The notes under the pieces are model-generated. The model did not search any database. It saw only the letters and a program-made list of their open reading frames with translations, and was not told where the DNA came from. A DNA stretch of 64,000 nt from Mallotus nudiflorus (lineage: Eukaryota > Streptophyta > Magnoliopsida > Malpighiales > Euphorbiaceae), in contig CANTUR010000003.1 in NCBI GenBank assembly GCA_947683625.1, positions 682,001-746,000 on the forward strand, written 5' to 3'. Positions 12,256 through 24,200 of the stretch are shown here, piece after piece (positions within the stretch are counted from its first letter, which is position 1; each line of letters begins with the position of its first letter). A program made the translations under genes and the position numbers.

Positions 12256-12904
12256 TGATTGTGAGCATGCTAAAAGAGTGAGTCCTCAAAATTTAAACTA
12301 ACTTTTTCAGATGATAAATAGGTTCCCAAGAACCTTTGCCACAATTTTCTTGGATTTAAATCTAAATGTAAATTGAAAATAATAATAATGATAAAGAAGC
12401 TATTGAAAAACTTAAAGGGAAACTGTATTAATTTTTTAAGCTTAATACAAAATAAAAGTAGACTGAAAGGACGACAATGCTTTTGTAAAAATAAAAGAAA
12501 ATGATAGCATATGCTAATGATTGATTGAAAGTGATTTTTGGTTAATTGTAGATGATTAGAGATATTGGATATGCTAATGATGGCCCCTCTTTATCCATTT
12601 GTACTATTAGAATGTATTTCTCTAAATAATTGTTAGAGCTTAAAAGTCTTTTAATTTTGGAGATTAAAATTGCACAGTAGATTCTTGCAACTCTATATGC
12701 TCTTTTTCCCTAAGCAAGCAAAAAACAGTCGCTTCTAGATTTCTCTGGCTCTTATCCCATAAGTAAGATTGGACCTTAATTATTCATTTGCGCTTTTTAA
12801 TTTTAAATCATATAAAAAATAATAGGCTTACAATTTTTAGCTCAAAATTCAATTTGGGTATATATAGACACATACATATGTGTGTGTGTGTGTGTGTAAT
12901 ATAT
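12256..12904. other. Unassigned spacer with possible gypsy 5' leader
   Basis: No gene is visible. On the minus strand, 12331-12349 reads TGGCAAAGGTTCTTGGGAA, which could be a decayed gypsy PBS for the gag to its left. A (TG)n run of about 20 bases lies at 12879-12898. The rest is AT-rich and unassigned; it may include remnants of a 5' LTR of the gag-bearing gypsy element. Confidence 0.4.
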
Positions 12905-14566
12905 TGATGTGAGCAATTTTTTACATATGTTTATGTTGATTTTCAATGAATTTTGAATAGTTAATTAGTCGAATTTATGTTTAATTAGGAAACATTTCAT
13001 TTTTAGTATTCTAATTAGGATTTCATTATTTTTTGTATAATTTTAGAATAATTAGAAGATTTTGTTTGATATTGATTAGTTTTTCCTTTTTGTAGTTAAA
13101 CCTAAAAAAAATTCCATAAAGATCAAGGAATAAGATGGCATGGCCATGACATGAGCATGCTTTTGCCTGTGTCATGTAATGGAAGAGAGGAGTAGTCGAG
13201 GCATGACCATGCTCGAAGCCATGTCTATTACTGGACTATGAATATCAATAAATATGGGCTCAACTCGATCATATGTGAATTCATGCATGCTACTATCCTA
13301 TTTTAAGACTTTATGATTATGAGTAACATGGCTTTAACATGGGTGTGTTTCAACCTATGCAAGGTTTTGGAATTCTAGCTTGAGAAGAGGCATGACCATG
13401 CTTGATGTCGTGAGCTTCAATTTGACACAAGATGAGACATGGGCATGTCTAGGCCATATTAGACAAAAGAAGGTTTTCCTTTGTGAGAAAGATTAACAAA
13501 TTCAAGGGCTGATACGTCTTCATCAAGTCTTTCTTATATAAAAGGATATTTAAGTGGTTTTTTTTATCATTCATTTTACATTTTTTAAAATACAACAAGT
13601 TTCTCCACAAAGATTGAAACTAGATTCGTGCAAGATCAAAGAGTTTTGTCTATTATTATTCTTCATCTTTAATTCTTTAATTATGTTTGGTTTCATCACC
13701 ATAATTATTCATGGGTAAACTTCTTTTAGAGTTTAAGTTAGGAGTAGTTATTTGATGATGTGATTGAACACGAGTTTTATTATTTAATTTGATTTTTAGT
13801 TAATTCTATGAGCTGCATTTAATTTATTCTTTTATTCTTGGCCAACTTGTTTGCATGTCTATAGGTAAATTAACCAACGAGAGTTAGGGGAATTTACTAT
13901 CATTAGACTCATAGGACTTAAACCACATGACCACGAAAGTAGGTAAGCTCTTCAATGGTTAAATAATTGTTAAGGAGCTTAATGAATTTTAATTAATTCC
14001 CTAATTATGAGAGTAGGTTGATACTTTAATTTTAACATGCCTAATTGAACTCGAAAGAGTCTTTAGGTAATTTATAATAATTACTCTTAAATAAAATCAA
14101 TATTTTTAGTTGTTAAGTGTTCATGATTAAATTGGAAAAATGAAACTATACCTAGGCTCTAAGCTTTAATCATTTGATTTTCTCTTAGTATAAATTGTTT
14201 TATTCTTATTTTATTTGATAAATCACTTTACTTTGATTTATTATTTGAGATCATATGTAGAAATATTAGTACTCAATATACAGTCCTTAAGGGAATGATA
14301 ACTCTTTATACTGTAATTCACGATCTGTGTGCTTGCGGTCAAGTGTTCATCATCAAATTGGAATAGTGAAACTATGCCTAGGCTCTAAGCTTTCATCAAT
14401 TGATTTTCTCTTAGTATAAATTTTTTTATTCATATTTTATTTGCTATATCACTTTAATTTGATTTATTAGTTGAGATCATAAGTAGAAATATTAGTACAA
14501 TCCTTGAGGGAATGATAACTCTTTATACTGCAATTCATGATCCGTGTGCTTGCGGGTTTTGAACGC
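12905..14566 (+). repeat. Athila-type solo LTR
   Basis: It starts TGATGTGAGCAATTTTT, resembling the start of the Athila B LTR (TGATGAGTGTGAAAAATG at 57960). Its last part (ATTAGTAC..., AATGATAACTC, TGCTTGCGGGTTTTGAA) matches the reverse complement of the Athila A 3' LTR end at about 50383-50480. No PBS follows and no PPT precedes it, so it is a solo LTR. TATAT flanks both ends but lies in low-complexity sequence. The 3' end is somewhat uncertain, since it ends GC rather than CA. Confidence 0.78.
14115..14550. repeat. 226-bp tandem duplication within the Athila solo LTR
   Basis: Two adjacent copies, 14115-14340 and 14341-14550, start with AAGTGTTCAT and run through CTAGGCTCTAAGCTTT to the CGTGTGCTTGCGG end block. 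The duplication doubles the LTR's 3' end (U5). Confidence 0.85.
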
Positions 14567-14575
14567 TATATATAT

Positions 14576-14710
14576 ATATATATAGTAAACAATCATGTAC
14601 TTCATACGTGAACAAAAAATGTTGACTCATGACATTTAATAAATGAACTATTGCACTTATTATTATTATTAAATAAAAGTTTTAAAAATAATAACAATGT
14701 AATTTTTTTC
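14576..14710 (+). repeat. Outer end of inverted-repeat element, left arm, first copy
   Basis: This segment (AATAAATGAACTATTGCAC, then ATT repeats and AAATAAAAGTTTTAAAAATAAT) is a diverged copy of 17441-17520 plus 17725-17765. It also matches, reversed, the right arm just inside 24200 together with 42756-42815. It is continued at 17090-17440 after the LTR that interrupts it. Confidence 0.65.
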
Positions 14711-17089
14711 TGTAACAAACTGGAATATAAGTGGAAGCATAGTATAAGCACAAAATCAATTACGATAAATTTCAAAACTACCAAGATCATAACATACTTA
14801 ATTTACACAACGATTTACTTACATGCTTAGTAGACAACATTTATCAAAGATTCATAAAACAATCAAACCATAAAGCATTGTAAGAAACCTACATCTAGAG
14901 TTTAGTAACACTTACAAACTCTAAATGCTGATAGGACAATTGATAAGTTTTAGGAGATGGTTGATACAAATTGACAAGCTCCTAGCTCCCCAAGTATGAA
15001 TCCTTAAGCTTAAAGTACATGAGAAGCATCATAATGACTCCAAACTTTTGCAGAATGTCTACCCATAAGCTCCTCCTTTGTGGTTACTCGAAAGCTTACT
15101 AGAGCTCCTCTCCTTACTTAGATGATGTAGGACTTCTTGCCTCCTTCGGATGGATATAGCATTCACTTATACAACTGTTGTACAAAGGATGATGACAATG
15201 GACTTATGAAGAAATACAGCTCTTGTACCTCTCCCTCACACACTCAGAACACTTAGAAAAAAGAAGAAGAAGAAGAAGACTTAACTCTTAAGTACATACT
15301 CTTATTTTCTCTCTTAGAGTTAAAATATCCCTCCAATGTAAGTGGTAAGTGAAGTGTAAAGAGACTCCACTAACTTGGTGTATATATGTAAGAGACTAAT
15401 TTGCATGTGTAGAGATTCTCCACTAACTCAAGCTTGAGCGTATGATAAGTAATCTTATGCATGTGCTTCCTTTTTCACTTTCAATGTAAATTAAGTCACG
15501 TCATGCATTTAGAGATTGACCACTAACTTAAGGTATGATGTTAACTATACAATCACATTGCATATAAAATTATGCTTATATGGCCACCATGTCACATGCT
15601 TAGGTGGCACATCCTTTACTAAGTGGGCTTAGGCTTGGGCTTATTTAACTTTTAAATAGGCCCATCTCTACAACATCCACTAATTAGTTACACGAACTTA
15701 ATCTCACACTTAAATAAGGCCCACCTCACTAATACACGTCTTTATTCAAACCCATGCATCATTCATTAAGTTACAAATACATGGCCCATCTTATGGCCCA
15801 TATCCAAAGGGGTATTGGTGGCAAATATCAATTTGGTCCTTAAACTTAATATCATATATTAAATTAAGTGCAAATTAATATTTAATAGTCCTAACCTTTG
15901 AATTAGATTTCAGGATATGCTAGATCCCCACACAAGTAAAAATCCAATTCAATTAATTTAATTAATTAATTAATTACTTTAATTAATAATCAAATTAATA
16001 ATTATCATTGTCGACGCAACTCTTACATGTGTGACTTACTAGGTTTAAGTCCAAATGACAATGTAAATAAATAATATTAACTCTTAATATTATTAAAAAC
16101 TCTTTCCAAACTAAATGTGAAAATCTTAATTAATCATATTTATTTTCTATAAGTCGTGAGGGACTCCTAGCATAGATGTCATGACTACCTGATTGGAAAT
16201 GAATATTATCCATAGCTTTATAAGAACCACATAACATAATTACCACGCATTCAATGTCCCTTTATTATAAGATCCTGACATCAACTGAGCCATGGCAGTC
16301 AAACTTTAATTGCCTCAATCATATGACCTCATTTTTAGTTCAATTCTTGATAAAACATGACTCTTACTAGAAATGCTTTCTAGCACCAAAAACTCTTTTC
16401 GGTTAAGTCAAATTTGACCTAGCTAGGTACTTATTCATTGAAAATAATTTAGATAGCATAGGATTTTATCCCAGTTCACTCCAAGTAATGAATTCCATCT
16501 TGGTTGATCACTTATCCCTATATAAAAACTAACTAGAGCTACTACACACCATATACACATAAGTGGCTGGCACAGGTATATAAGTGGTAATAAATGCTAA
16601 CCAACCACATTTCGATGACTGTGTCATCTCATATCAAAGGACCATATGCACCATTATGTCCATGATAGTGATTGTTGACAAAAATGAATTTCCATGCAAT
16701 CACTTATTTTACGTCATTATTTGATCCACCTATCACATGAATATCCACATGTCTATTATAGTATCTCATATCAAGTAGTATGAGACTCACTATCTCCCAC
16801 TATCAATATCATATAATAATCAAGAAAAATAAACAGAGGTGATAGTTTATGGATTAATACTACTCATTCATTAATCCTACGATTATAAACATTTTATAGC
16901 ATATGTATTAAAAGAATCTGTCACTCATATTATCAACTCTTGATAATAAATTCTTTTAACATAGTGCTAAAGGGTAAATATTCAAATAAACAAACATTTT
17001 ATTTAAATGAATATTTTATTGCCATAGGGATAAAACTACAATGTCATTAATACAACAACAAATGGCACTATGACACATCTATACTAACA
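14711..17089 (-). repeat. 2.4-kb solo LTR of an unidentified (probably Copia) family
   Basis: Bounded by TGTAACAAACTGG on the left and ATACTAACA on the right, so in minus orientation it starts TGTTAGTATAG and ends TTTGTTACA. Inverted-repeat-arm sequence continues on both sides (14710 and 17090). No internal retrotransposon coding sequence, PBS or PPT lies beside it. It has no second copy in the window. The flanking 5-mers (TTTTC and ATTTG) do not match well, so the exact ends are provisional. Orientation is inferred from the TGTTAG start. Confidence 0.65.
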
Positions 17090-17440
17090 ATTTGATATTA
17101 ACTTAATATAGTTATAATTCAATGCAATTTAATAAATATATTTCTCAACTCTAGAACTTATTTCATATATAAAAAATATTATGGACATGATTAATTATAA
17201 GATACTAAAAAATTACTAGTTATTTTTAATAAAATTTTAAAATGATAAAAGTTATATTTTCTTTATATAACAATTAAATATTACAACCCCATTAAATTTA
17301 CAATTTATTACAATTTTAGTAAATTTATCATTTGAGTTATGACATTTTATTTCTTCAAAATATTTCTTCAATTCTTATAGAAAATATACTTTCAAACAAA
17401 ATTATATTAACGATCAGATAAAAGTAAAAATATATTTGTA
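17090..17440 (+). repeat. Inverted-repeat element, left arm, first copy (continued)
   Basis: Collinear with 17770-18110 (direct, tandem) and with the reverse complement of about 23840-24150. Landmarks: TTGATATTAACTTAATATA, a CTCAACTCTAGAACTTATTT block and a TATAACAATTAAATATTACAA block. Together with 14576-14710 it forms a first copy of the arm's outer half. Confidence 0.75.
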
Positions 17441-17518
17441 AATAACCGCATGCTTTACACGTGAATAAATATTATTTAGAATGGTGATAATAAATAAACT
17501 ATTACACATATACTTTGA

Positions 17519-17572
<54 letters not shown>

Positions 17573-17688
17573 TGTTATTGTTACTGTCACTGTCAATGTC
17601 ACTGTCACTGTCACTGTCATTGTCACTGTCACTATCACTGTCACTATCACTGTTACTATCAATGTTACTGTCACTGTCACTGTCACTC

Positions 17689-17728
<40 letters not shown>

Positions 17729-18735
17729 CAAATAAAAGTTTAAAAATAATAAAAGTGTTATTTATTTAAATAACAATTTGATATTAACTTAATATAATTT
17801 TAATTCATTGCAATTTTGAACAATTTTTTATTTTAATAATTATTTGATATTCCTTTAATATTTTATAATTAATATTTTTTTCAACTTTAGAATTAATTTT
17901 ATGTAAAAAAAATATTATGGTCCTAATTAATCATAAGATAATAAAAAATTATTTGTTATTTTCTTAATAAAAATTTTAAAATGATAAAAAGTTATATATT
18001 ATTTATATAGCAATTTAAATATTACAATCTCATTAAACTTATAATTTATTATAATTTTAGTAAATTTTTTATTTGAATAGTGACACTTTAAAGTATTAAT
18101 ATTTTTATTTACTCAAAAATTAATTTAATGTAATTTTTAATTTCAACTAAAAATTAAATGATAAAGATTAATTAATTTAATTCTAACTTTTTTTATTAAA
18201 TTTTATAAAAATATCTAAAAATGATAAATATACTACTTTCAAACAAATTATATGTTTTATATTTTAAAATATGATTATAGATACAAGATAAATAAAAATT
18301 TTAATTAATTTAATTATAATTATTTACTTAATAAACTTTAATCTATTAAGTATTTAAAAATAGTAGGAGTATTATTTTATTTATATGTCAATCTAATTTT
18401 TCAATATAGATTTTAATTAATTTAACAAAATTATATTTTAATTAAAAAGGGAAAATATATATTTTAACAAAATTAATAGTAAAATTTTAATTAATTTAAT
18501 TATGTTCAAAATAAAGTAAAAATTAACTTTATTAAAATAGAAAACATACTTTCAATTAAATTAAAATTATATTTTACTTAATTTAATTTTTATTAAAAAT
18601 AAAATAAAAATAACTTATTTAAAATAGAAAATATACTTTTAACTATATTAGAATTACATTTTCATTTAATTTACTTTAATTTTATTAGAAATATAATAAA
18701 AATTAATTTAATTAAAATAGAATATAATGCGTTTC
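17441..18735 (+). repeat. Inverted-repeat element, left arm, second copy
   Basis: About 1 kb of this segment (17735-18735) matches the reverse complement of 23210-24200 across many landmarks, for example GCAATTTAAATATTACAATC and ATGATAAATATACTACTTTC against their reversed counterparts in the right arm. The outer half duplicates 14576-17440 in tandem. No coding capacity is seen. A compound microsatellite is embedded at 17518-17730. Confidence 0.8.
17518..17730. repeat. Compound microsatellite (ATT)n - (CTGTCA)n - (ATT)n
   Basis: An ATT run of roughly 17 units is followed by about 120 bases of a CTGTCA/CTGTTA-type hexamer with interruptions, then about 13 more ATT units. All six-frame open frames over it are artefacts of the repeat. 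Confidence 0.95.
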
Positions 18736-20829
18736 AATACCTAAAATGAAATTTAAAGGGGTCATCGCAGCGTCATGCTTTGTGCATCCATTTACTGTTT
18801 TGGAATGACCGCATCATGATGCTATCAAAAGCGTTTCTTTTCATTTTTTTTTTCAATTTTAATAATAGTATTTCAATTTATTCAACCATTTAATAATATT
18901 GGCATTAATAGATATTTAATTAAAATTAAATGATAAACGTTGACCTATCATTGATAAAATATTGAATTATCTTTTATAATTGTAAAAAATATAAAGATTA
19001 TCGATACAAAAAAAATTAAATAAGTGTAATATTTGACCTTTTATTTTATTTTCAATTTTAGTAAAATTATTTTGTATTAAACTAATATGGTAAAAAAAAC
19101 TCTTACGTGACAAATTAATATATTAAATCACTTGTGATAAAAATTTAAATTTGTAAATGATTAGTATTTGAATAAATGTTGAAAATTATATGTAATAAGA
19201 TTGAACAAACTTTCTTCAAATTTTATAATGACAATAATTTATACATCTGACAATTTCTCAATGTAAATCTAAGTATTTTTAAATGGTTTGTGAGTTCTTT
19301 TTATTTAATTTTATGTAAATAATTCTGTCCATTCAAATTGATTAAATCAACTAAATTAATAAATTTTATTGCACTTAAAAATTAAAATAAAATTATAAAA
19401 AATTTGTAAATTTTAATTTTTTTTTATATCGATTAATCATTCTAAGTTTATTAATTCAAAAGGATAAGTTTGACATTTTATAGGATGTCATATACACCTT
19501 TATTTTATTTTATTTTATTTTTTGATCGAATATTGTTTGTGCCAAAATTGCTAAATTTTAGCTAAATTAGAATATTTTGTCAAAATTTTAAAATTGAAAT
19601 AAAATATTTAAATATTAAAAATGTTTAAATTTTTACCAAGTGACATTTTCTGGATTAATATGGCTTAATTACGCAGAAAAACTTGAATTTTACACTTTAA
19701 CAGTTTTTAAATGTTTTTTACAAAATTATAAAACTAAACCTTGCAATAATTTTGAGCACATTCTTTTCTGGGTAATTAAGCATGTTCTTTTGAAAATTTT
19801 ATTTCTTTATAAAACTATATTTATTTTATCAAATTTAACATCTAATAGAAATGTTGCAATAATTTAGTGTTGATATGGTACCAAAACTCATTTTAATTAA
19901 AAAAGAAAAAAAGAATTTAAAAGTTGGCGAAATTCTTTTCTTTAGAATATATCATTTTGAATTTGAAAACGGACTAAAATTTGTTGTTAATTTTGACTAG
20001 CAATGAAGGATTTAAAAACTATAATTTTTCAGATTTTAAATAACAGCAAATTTTTATTTTTAAACTGTGTTTTTTTAGTAGTGTCGTTGTGTTTTGTAAT
20101 TGCTTATGTTGTGGCATTATACTTTAAGGAAAAACTTTTGCTAATTTATTAAAATCTTTTATTCTTTTTAAATTAAAATGAGCTCCAAACATCTGTCAAA
20201 TGTTATTGGATTCTAAATTAATATTAAAATTAAAAAAAATTTAAAATATTAAAATCATTGAAAGTGTAAAATTTGAGTTTTGTTTTATAAATTGTAAAAA
20301 AAAATGTTGATTTAGAATTTTTTTAAATAACTAGGTTATAAATCGCAATTTATATTAACGGGTCATAACGATTTTTCAAGATACGAGTACAATATAAATT
20401 TAAATATTAATATATTTAATTAACAAGTTATACAATATTTATGTAATCCATACTGTATTTTCACATGTTACAAACATAATAAATACATGTTTTAACATAT
20501 TTTAACATTTTATTTAATATTAAATCAATGAAAACTATATAATTTTATTATAAATATGCAATTCTTATAATCTTATAATTTATAATATTTATTTGAGATT
20601 AAAACTTTGATCAAAATTACCTACATTCAACGACACTAAATTATCAATAATAACATAGAGCAAATTTATGTAATTTGTTTTTGCGAAGAGAATAGAAATC
20701 TTCCATTCATAAAATTAAACACGACATCGTGAAAGTAAAAGAAATAGTACGATGAATGGTACATTAAAGATATAGAAAAAAACCATAAACTGAAAGAATT
20801 TTTTTAAATGTGTTTTTGTTGTGTTGTTA
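18736..20829. other. AT-rich interior of inverted-repeat element, no gene seen
   Basis: Apart from a short GC-richer stretch at about 18755-18840 (GGTCATCGCAGCGTCATG ... CCGCATCATGATGC), this is AT-rich sequence without a credible reading frame; the longest frame (19640-19867, plus) is a chance frame. No transposase motifs were found. Confidence 0.6.
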
Positions 20830-22395
20830 GAGCACTCAAATTCAAATTCAGCAAGATGACACAACCCCACTCGATTGACCTGTCTTTAGACGAGTCCCAT
20901 CCTAAGAAATTTAAGAAATAATCTTCCAAAATTTCTATGAAAAAGGACTGAAAATACCCCCACTGAGTCATGAGTTAATTTCCAAAGTTCAATTTACGCA
21001 ACATGCTTTGAATCTTTCATCGAGATGTAATAGGAACTCTCAATGTAACAAGACAGATTGGAGGTTGTTCTAAATGAAAATCAATTCATTCTCAAAAATA
21101 TCAAGGGATCTGATAAAAAAGCAGTCCGGAGATTTCCCGTGCTCTCCGTGAGTTCTGAGTGCTCTTTGTGAGTTCATGTGAAGTGCTCTTTGAAATCTCA
21201 CCCCAACACCAAAATCCACCCATTTTAATGTTCTCACCCACATCTCTTTCCTCTTTAATGGCTTCATCTAGTGTAGCTTTCCAGCTACTTTGTGCAAACA
21301 GCCAGGAAAATGAAGAACTCATATGCTGTTTGGAAATATTGTTTTTTGAAGAACCACCGCCTGGAAAGCTTAGAAACCGACATGTTGGGAGATTTAGCAC
21401 AGAGATTCAAATCAAAGCTCAAGTTTGGAGCTTTACCATTGATGTGCAAGTCCAAGATCTGGGACCTAAAATCACATACTTTTTCAGTGGTTCCCCACTG
21501 CAGGCAAATTTCAGATTCGTGTAGACAACCAAACTGCACGTTAATTAGCCAACAAGCCAAAACCCAGCTTCCATCCCGCAGAGAACTGTAAAGCTTTCTC
21601 TGAATTCCTACAGCTTGGAGGCGCGTAGTCCTCAACTTCCCAGTATCGAGAGTGAACCAACTCACTCTCTGGAAGTGAAGACTTTGCGTAAGGACAAAGG
21701 GAGTCACGGCGAGGCGGCAAAGCAAGCCTCTGCAGCCGCCTTTGTCAGAAGTGTTGATGCGTACGGGAGAGCATCTATCAACCAAATTCCCGAGATAGAG
21801 AGGCTGCAGACCAAACAAGACCTCAAGGAAAGAGGAAACAAAAGTTTTTTGAGTCCATCTCGCCAAGTCAAGCTATGAAATCCTTACTGGGCTCTAGAAG
21901 TAAGCCCCTGGGCAAGGGCAAAGAGGCTTAGCCCACTCTCAGGAAAGTAAGGAAGTTCGAAAGGAGAATTTTGGCTAGATCGAATCCAGGAAGGGTTAGC
22001 AATACAGAATCCGAAGCCATTGCTACTACCAACCAGGCAGCTGCCATTTCCCCCCCGCCTGCTCAAGATCCTCGGATAACCGTTTGAGCCGAGATTGGCT
22101 CTGGGAGTCATAAATGTTACTTTTAAATGTGTGATTATTAGTAACTTTGGTGATTCCTTTTTGGATACTTTTGTTGTTGTTTCTGTTAGATTTAGCTTCA
22201 AAGGCTTCAATTATGTGTTTTTATTTTTTAGGATAGTCTATTGGCTCAAACAGTGGTTTACTAATTCGAGTAGCCCTTTCAAGAATATTGTATTTTTATC
22301 TTTTTGATTTTGTTCTTTGCTCTGCCTTTAGTAGAACATTTGTATTCCCCTTTTAAGGGTGTTTCTCAATTTCAATGAAATCTACATTTAAAAAA
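20830..22395 (+). other. GC-richer retroposed-looking segment of unknown origin, poly(A)-ended
   Basis: Base composition changes sharply here. A plus-strand frame reads from about 21159 to 21878 with only two stops in frame (after 21524 and near 21543), including the hydrophilic segments THSLEVKTLRKDKGSHGEA and INQIPEIERLQTKQDLKERG; a frame shift near 21885 gives SLLGSRSKPLGKGKE. The 3' end at about 22330-22395 reads TTTCAATGAAATCTACATTTAAAAAAAA, resembling the poly(A)-terminated end of a plant LINE or a retroposed mRNA. I do not recognise the product. No RT motifs are present, so a LINE could only be a fragment. Confidence 0.5.
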
Positions 22396-22884
22396 AATAA
22401 TAATAAGAAGAAAGATTCTTGAATCCTTAGCCAATTAAACAAAAATAATCTAAACATTGGGAAAACTTACAAATAAGATAACACTACACTAAAATAAAGA
22501 AAGATAAAATAATTAAAGAAATGGACATAGTATTAATACTGATGGCAGTCAATAAAAAATAATAAAAAAACCTGGAAGAATTGAGGATGAAACAAAAGAG
22601 AGTATTAAGAAGAAGGAAAAAAAAAGATAGAGTTTGTGTTTCGTTGAACCTGATGCAGAGAATTTTAACCATCCAAAAACTCTTTAACTACCCGCTCCAT
22701 TATTTATATGATTTTCTTAAATATTAATATTGATATTAATTGACAATAAATTACATGACTTTAATATTTTCAGTATGCTTGCTTAATATTAAATTAAATA
22801 TTATTTAATATTTAAATGATCTTTGATTAGTATTAATACTTAATACGAATACTAATTTACACTATAAACTATGTTATTAATAAT
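22396..22884. other. Unassigned AT-rich spacer
   Basis: Between the poly(A) tract and the MITE. Purine-rich stretches around 22500-22640, then AT-rich sequence. No gene or repeat recognised. Confidence 0.5.
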
Positions 22885-23173
22885 TAGGGTTGGCTACTAG
22901 TTGATTTCAATTTGGAATTGAATGAAAATTGATCGGGTCAAAATTGAAACATGTCTCAAACCGGAGCAGGGTTAGATCAAGGTTGGTTTATCCCTTTATG
23001 AAACAACAATCAATGGTTCTAATTTTTAACTGAAAAATTTAAAACTGAATCTTGAATCGCTCAAATCAGAACTAACTAAATCAAAACTGACAGTGAACTA
23101 GCAAAGAGGCCGGTTTAGTTACATATTTGATTGAATTGAGATTGACCGAGGTTCCGAATTGTGACCACCCCTA
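22885..23173. mobile_element. hAT-type MITE, 289 bp
   Basis: The ends are imperfect inverted repeats: TAGGGTTGGCTA at the left and, reversed, TAGGGGTGGTCA at the right (9 of 12 match). The flanking octamers TTAATAAT (22877-22884) and ATAATAAT (23174-23181) agree at 7 of 8 positions, the 8-bp duplication length typical of hAT. No coding capacity. The interior contains the GG/CC-TTTAGTT-type strings common in such plant MITEs. The flank is AT-rich, so the duplication alone is weak evidence. Confidence 0.68.
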
Positions 23174-23209
23174 ATAATAATATTAATATAATACCACAAC
23201 TATGTAATT

Positions 23210-24200
23210 CTTTTAATACAATTTACAATACTAGCTTATACTAATATTTTCTATTTTAATTATATTAAATTTTATTTTATCTCTAATAAAAATGAAATTA
23301 ATTAACATATAATTCTAATTTAATTGAAAATACATTTCCTAATTTAATTATGTTAATTTCTATTTTATCTCTAATAAAATTAAATTAATTAAAATTTTAG
23401 TGATAATTTGTTAAAAATATACATTTTTTATTTTAATTAGGTATACTTATATTTTATCTAATATAAATCAAATTAGATAACATAATTTTATAAGTCTTAT
23501 TATATTAAATTTAATAAGTAAATAATTAAAATAAAAATTAATAAATTTTATGAAAATAGGAAAACTATAAGTTTTAAAAGTATATATTTTTATAAATTAA
23601 AAATCAATAAATAAAAAATAAACCATATAATTTGTTTGAAAGTATATTTGTAAGAAAAAATAGTATAATTATCATTTTTAGATTTTTTTTATAAAATTTA
23701 ACAAAAAAGAGTTAAAATTAAATTAATTAATATTTATCATTTAATTGTTATTTGAACTTAAAAAATTATATTAAATTAATTTTTTTATAAATAAAAGTAT
23801 TAATATTAAAAATATTAAAGAAATAAAGTGTCATAACTTATATAAATTTTTTTTACTAAATTGTAATAAATTATTAGTTTAATGAGGTTGTAATATTTAA
23901 ATTGTTATATAAAGAAAATAAAACTTTTATTATTTTTAAATTTTGTATTAAGAAATAACTAATGATTTTTTTATCATCTTATGATTAATTATGACCATAA
24001 TATTTTTTTTTATATGAAATTAGTTCTATAGTTGAGAAAAATTAATTACAAAAAATATTAAAGTAATATCATATAATTTAATTAAATAAATAAATTATAA
24101 ACATTGTAATGAATTATAACTATATTAAGTTAATATTATATTGTTATATAATTAAATAACATTTGTTATTATTTTTAAATATTTTATTTAATAATAATAA
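23210..24200 (-). repeat. Inverted-repeat element, right arm (part 1)
   Basis: The reverse complement of this segment runs parallel to 17735-18735 for about 1 kb with frequent exact blocks and many substitutions or small indels. The arm is cut at 24200 by the Tat retrotransposon and resumes at 42756 with AATAATAATAAGTTTAATGG, which reversed matches the AATAAA..CTATT.CAC..ATTATT end of the left arm. Confidence 0.8.

Noticed and set aside
17414..17769. Open frames encoding poly-Ile or Thr-Val repeats on both strands
   Set aside because: They only translate the ATT/CTGTCA microsatellite.
21285..21866. 193-codon minus-strand frame
   Set aside because: No recognisable domain, and it overlaps the better supported plus-strand frame with the 3' poly(A) tail; probably a shadow.
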